From: Saprospiraceae bacterium
Lineage (GTDB): Bacteria > Bacteroidota > Bacteroidia > Chitinophagales > Saprospiraceae
Direction of reading: 5' to 3'
Assembly (NCBI GenBank): GCA_007134625.1
Contig: SLKL01000257.1
Span: 1-7,516, forward strand
Length of the DNA: 7,516 nt
The notes beneath the pieces were generated by a model. The model did not search any database. It saw only the letters and a list, made by a program, of their open reading frames with translations, and was not told where the DNA came from. Positions 6,634 through 7,516 of this stretch are shown here, piece after piece (within the stretch, counting starts at the first letter, position 1; each line of letters begins with the position of its first letter). The position numbers and the translations under genes are program-made.

Positions 6634-7263
6634 TTAGAATTGGTAGCCAATCCCAATCAAGATGCCACGGTTGTAAACACTTTGACCAAAAAGGGGAAAA
6701 AAATCAAATTCGCCGCTTTCGTCAAGATCTTGAAAACCAATATTGTATCGTACATCTAAGAACCAATTGTTCCGGGTAAGACCCAAGCCAAAGCCTATTC
6801 CAAAGTCAAGTCTTTTCACATTTTCTTCCTCAAAATCAATTGAATCTGTGAAAGTTCTTCCTTCATATTCTTCCCCAATCTTTGCACTGAGGGCATAGCC
6901 AAGATAGGGAGTAACACCTAGGTAAAGTCTTATCGATTCCTCAATATTAAGCAGGACATACTTTGACATTATTGCAAAGTCAATATAATTGAGCCTAAGC
7001 CAATACTCTTCATCAAAATCCGGGTCCACTTCTTTAGCACCTTTCTGAATAAAATGCAACTCACCTTGAAGGCTAAAATTATCGGATAGTTGCATCTCAT
7101 ATAAAGCTCCAATATTAAACCCAATTATGGATTTGATTTCTAAATAAAAAGGTTCTTCTGGATAATGCAATGTCGCGATGTTTGTACCCATTCTAACACC
7201 AAATTGAGCGTGTGCCTCACTCAAAAAACTTACAGCAACAATGAGTAGGATTAGTTTTTTCAT
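6634..7263 (-). CDS. Secreted outer-membrane beta-barrel protein, copy 2
   Basis: This 209-residue protein is a paralogue of the neighbour at 5825-6457. Its signal peptide (1-19) ends Glu-Ala-His-Ala before Gln20. The same barrel signature follows: GVRMGTNIATL (22-32), FSLQGELHFIQKG (63-75), NYIDFAIMSKY (92-102), TPYLGYA (118-124), FGIGFGLGL (154-162), WFLDVRYNIGFQDL (167-180) and the terminal IGIGYQF. It fits the OMP_b-brl_2/PorT-like outer-membrane family; substrate or partner is unknown. The segment 181-194 (ESGEFDFFPLFG region) is unrelated to the same place in copy 1 and is probably a surface loop. It lies 176 bases upstream of copy 1 on the same strand, so read-through is possible, though copy 1 has its own candidate promoter. 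No strong terminator is seen between them. Start choice follows the signal peptide. Confidence 0.88.
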   Translation of the reverse strand: MKKLILLIVAVSFLSEAHAQFGVRMGTNIATLHYPEEPFYLEIKSIIGFNIGALYEMQLSDNFSLQGELHFIQKGAKEVDPDFDEEYWLRLNYIDFAIMSKYVLLNIEESIRLYLGVTPYLGYALSAKIGEEYEGRTFTDSIDFEEENVKRLDFGIGFGLGLTRNNWFLDVRYNIGFQDLDESGEFDFFPLFGQSVYNRGILIGIGYQF

Positions 7264-7303
7264 TTTGGTTTAAAGAATATTTGAATTTCAATATTTACTT
7301 GAA

Positions 7304-7342
7304 GTCCAATTATCTTAGACTTATATTAAGAAGCCATTGGAC
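7304..7342. repeat. Interrupted inverted repeat upstream of barrel copy 2
   Basis: GTCCAAT (7304-7310) and ATTGGAC (7336-7342) are perfect 7-base inverted arms, with a nested pair TCTTA (7313-7317) and TAAGA (7327-7331). It lies 41-79 bases before the ATG of copy 2. No T-tract follows on the minus strand, so it is not a plain terminator. It could be an operator or a leader RNA structure. The rest of 7264-7462 is AT-rich with no convincing promoter or gene. Confidence 0.4.
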
Positions 7343-7462
7343 ATACTTTATATTGTCAGCTTAAGATATAGGATAAACTTAAATTGTATTTGTCATCTTG
7401 CTGAAATTTTAATCAATTCATACATGCCTGAAAATATCTGGTGTAATCAGTAAAGTTATATT

Positions 7463-7516
7463 TCACTCCCTCTCATAAGTATAAATCACTCTTTTACCGT
7501 ATTCAGTCCTTGAGAA
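7463..7516 (-). CDS. Possible 3' end of an unidentified gene, cut by the window edge
   Basis: One minus-strand frame stays open from the window edge to a TGA at 7463-7465 and reads 17 residues ending GKRVIYTYERE. The other two minus-strand frames close sooner. The mix of charged and beta-branched residues looks like coding sequence, but 17 codons could be chance and no family can be named. If real, this gene lies upstream of the barrel pair in the same direction, separated by about 200 bases. Confidence 0.28.
   Translation of the reverse strand, partial: FSRTEYGKRVIYTYERE

Larger units (their letters stand above)
5838..7263 (-). repeat. Tandem gene duplication
   Basis: The coding regions at 5825-6457 and 6634-7263 are head-to-tail copies. 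At the DNA level several stretches of about 20 bases are identical, including 23 bases shared between 5838-5860 and 6647-6669 that encode the C-terminal strand. Similarity ends close to the gene boundaries: the two upstream regions do not resemble one another, so the unit duplicated, or still recognisable, is essentially the gene. Confidence 0.85.

Noticed and set aside
7405..7452. Short plus-strand ATG frame (MPENIWCNQ) near the right edge
   Set aside because: Only nine codons, no neighbour to couple with, and no sign of conservation or function.

Overview
The window looks like an ordinary chromosomal segment of a member of the Bacteroidota. Three things point there. One gene start has a near-perfect Bacteroidota-type promoter (TTTG, 19 bases, TAnnTTTG). 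Gene starts lack purine-rich Shine-Dalgarno sequences. Two adjacent genes encode secreted beta-barrel proteins of the kind common in that phylum. Genus cannot be decided from the sequence alone. No phage, transposon, CRISPR array, tRNA or rRNA is visible.

Layout. On the minus strand, positions 1 to about 1994 hold a ribosome/transcription operon: a strong promoter, a short leader with a terminator-like hairpin, rimP (30S maturation), nusA (elongation, pausing and termination factor), and then a probable first seven codons of the next gene at the left edge, most likely infB. A possible internal promoter lies between nusA and that gene. Divergently, on the plus strand, punA (purine nucleoside phosphorylase) and uvrA (nucleotide excision repair damage sensor) abut with no base between stop and start, so they are very probably one operon. 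Convergent to uvrA, on the minus strand, two tandem genes encode about 210-residue secreted outer-membrane beta-barrel proteins that are about 65% identical by hand count and clearly arose by duplication. At the right edge is a possible tail of another minus-strand gene.

How the parts work together. rimP and nusA (and presumably infB) form the widely conserved gene set linking ribosome assembly, transcription and translation initiation. PunA salvages purine bases and UvrA starts DNA repair; they are linked here by position rather than by an obvious shared pathway. The barrel pair has no adjacent partner gene that reveals its role.

I do not see a convincing undescribed system. The observations most worth following are the hairpin-plus-T-tract directly after the rimP-nusA promoter, which could be an autoregulatory attenuator, and the duplicated barrel genes with one sharply diverged segment.
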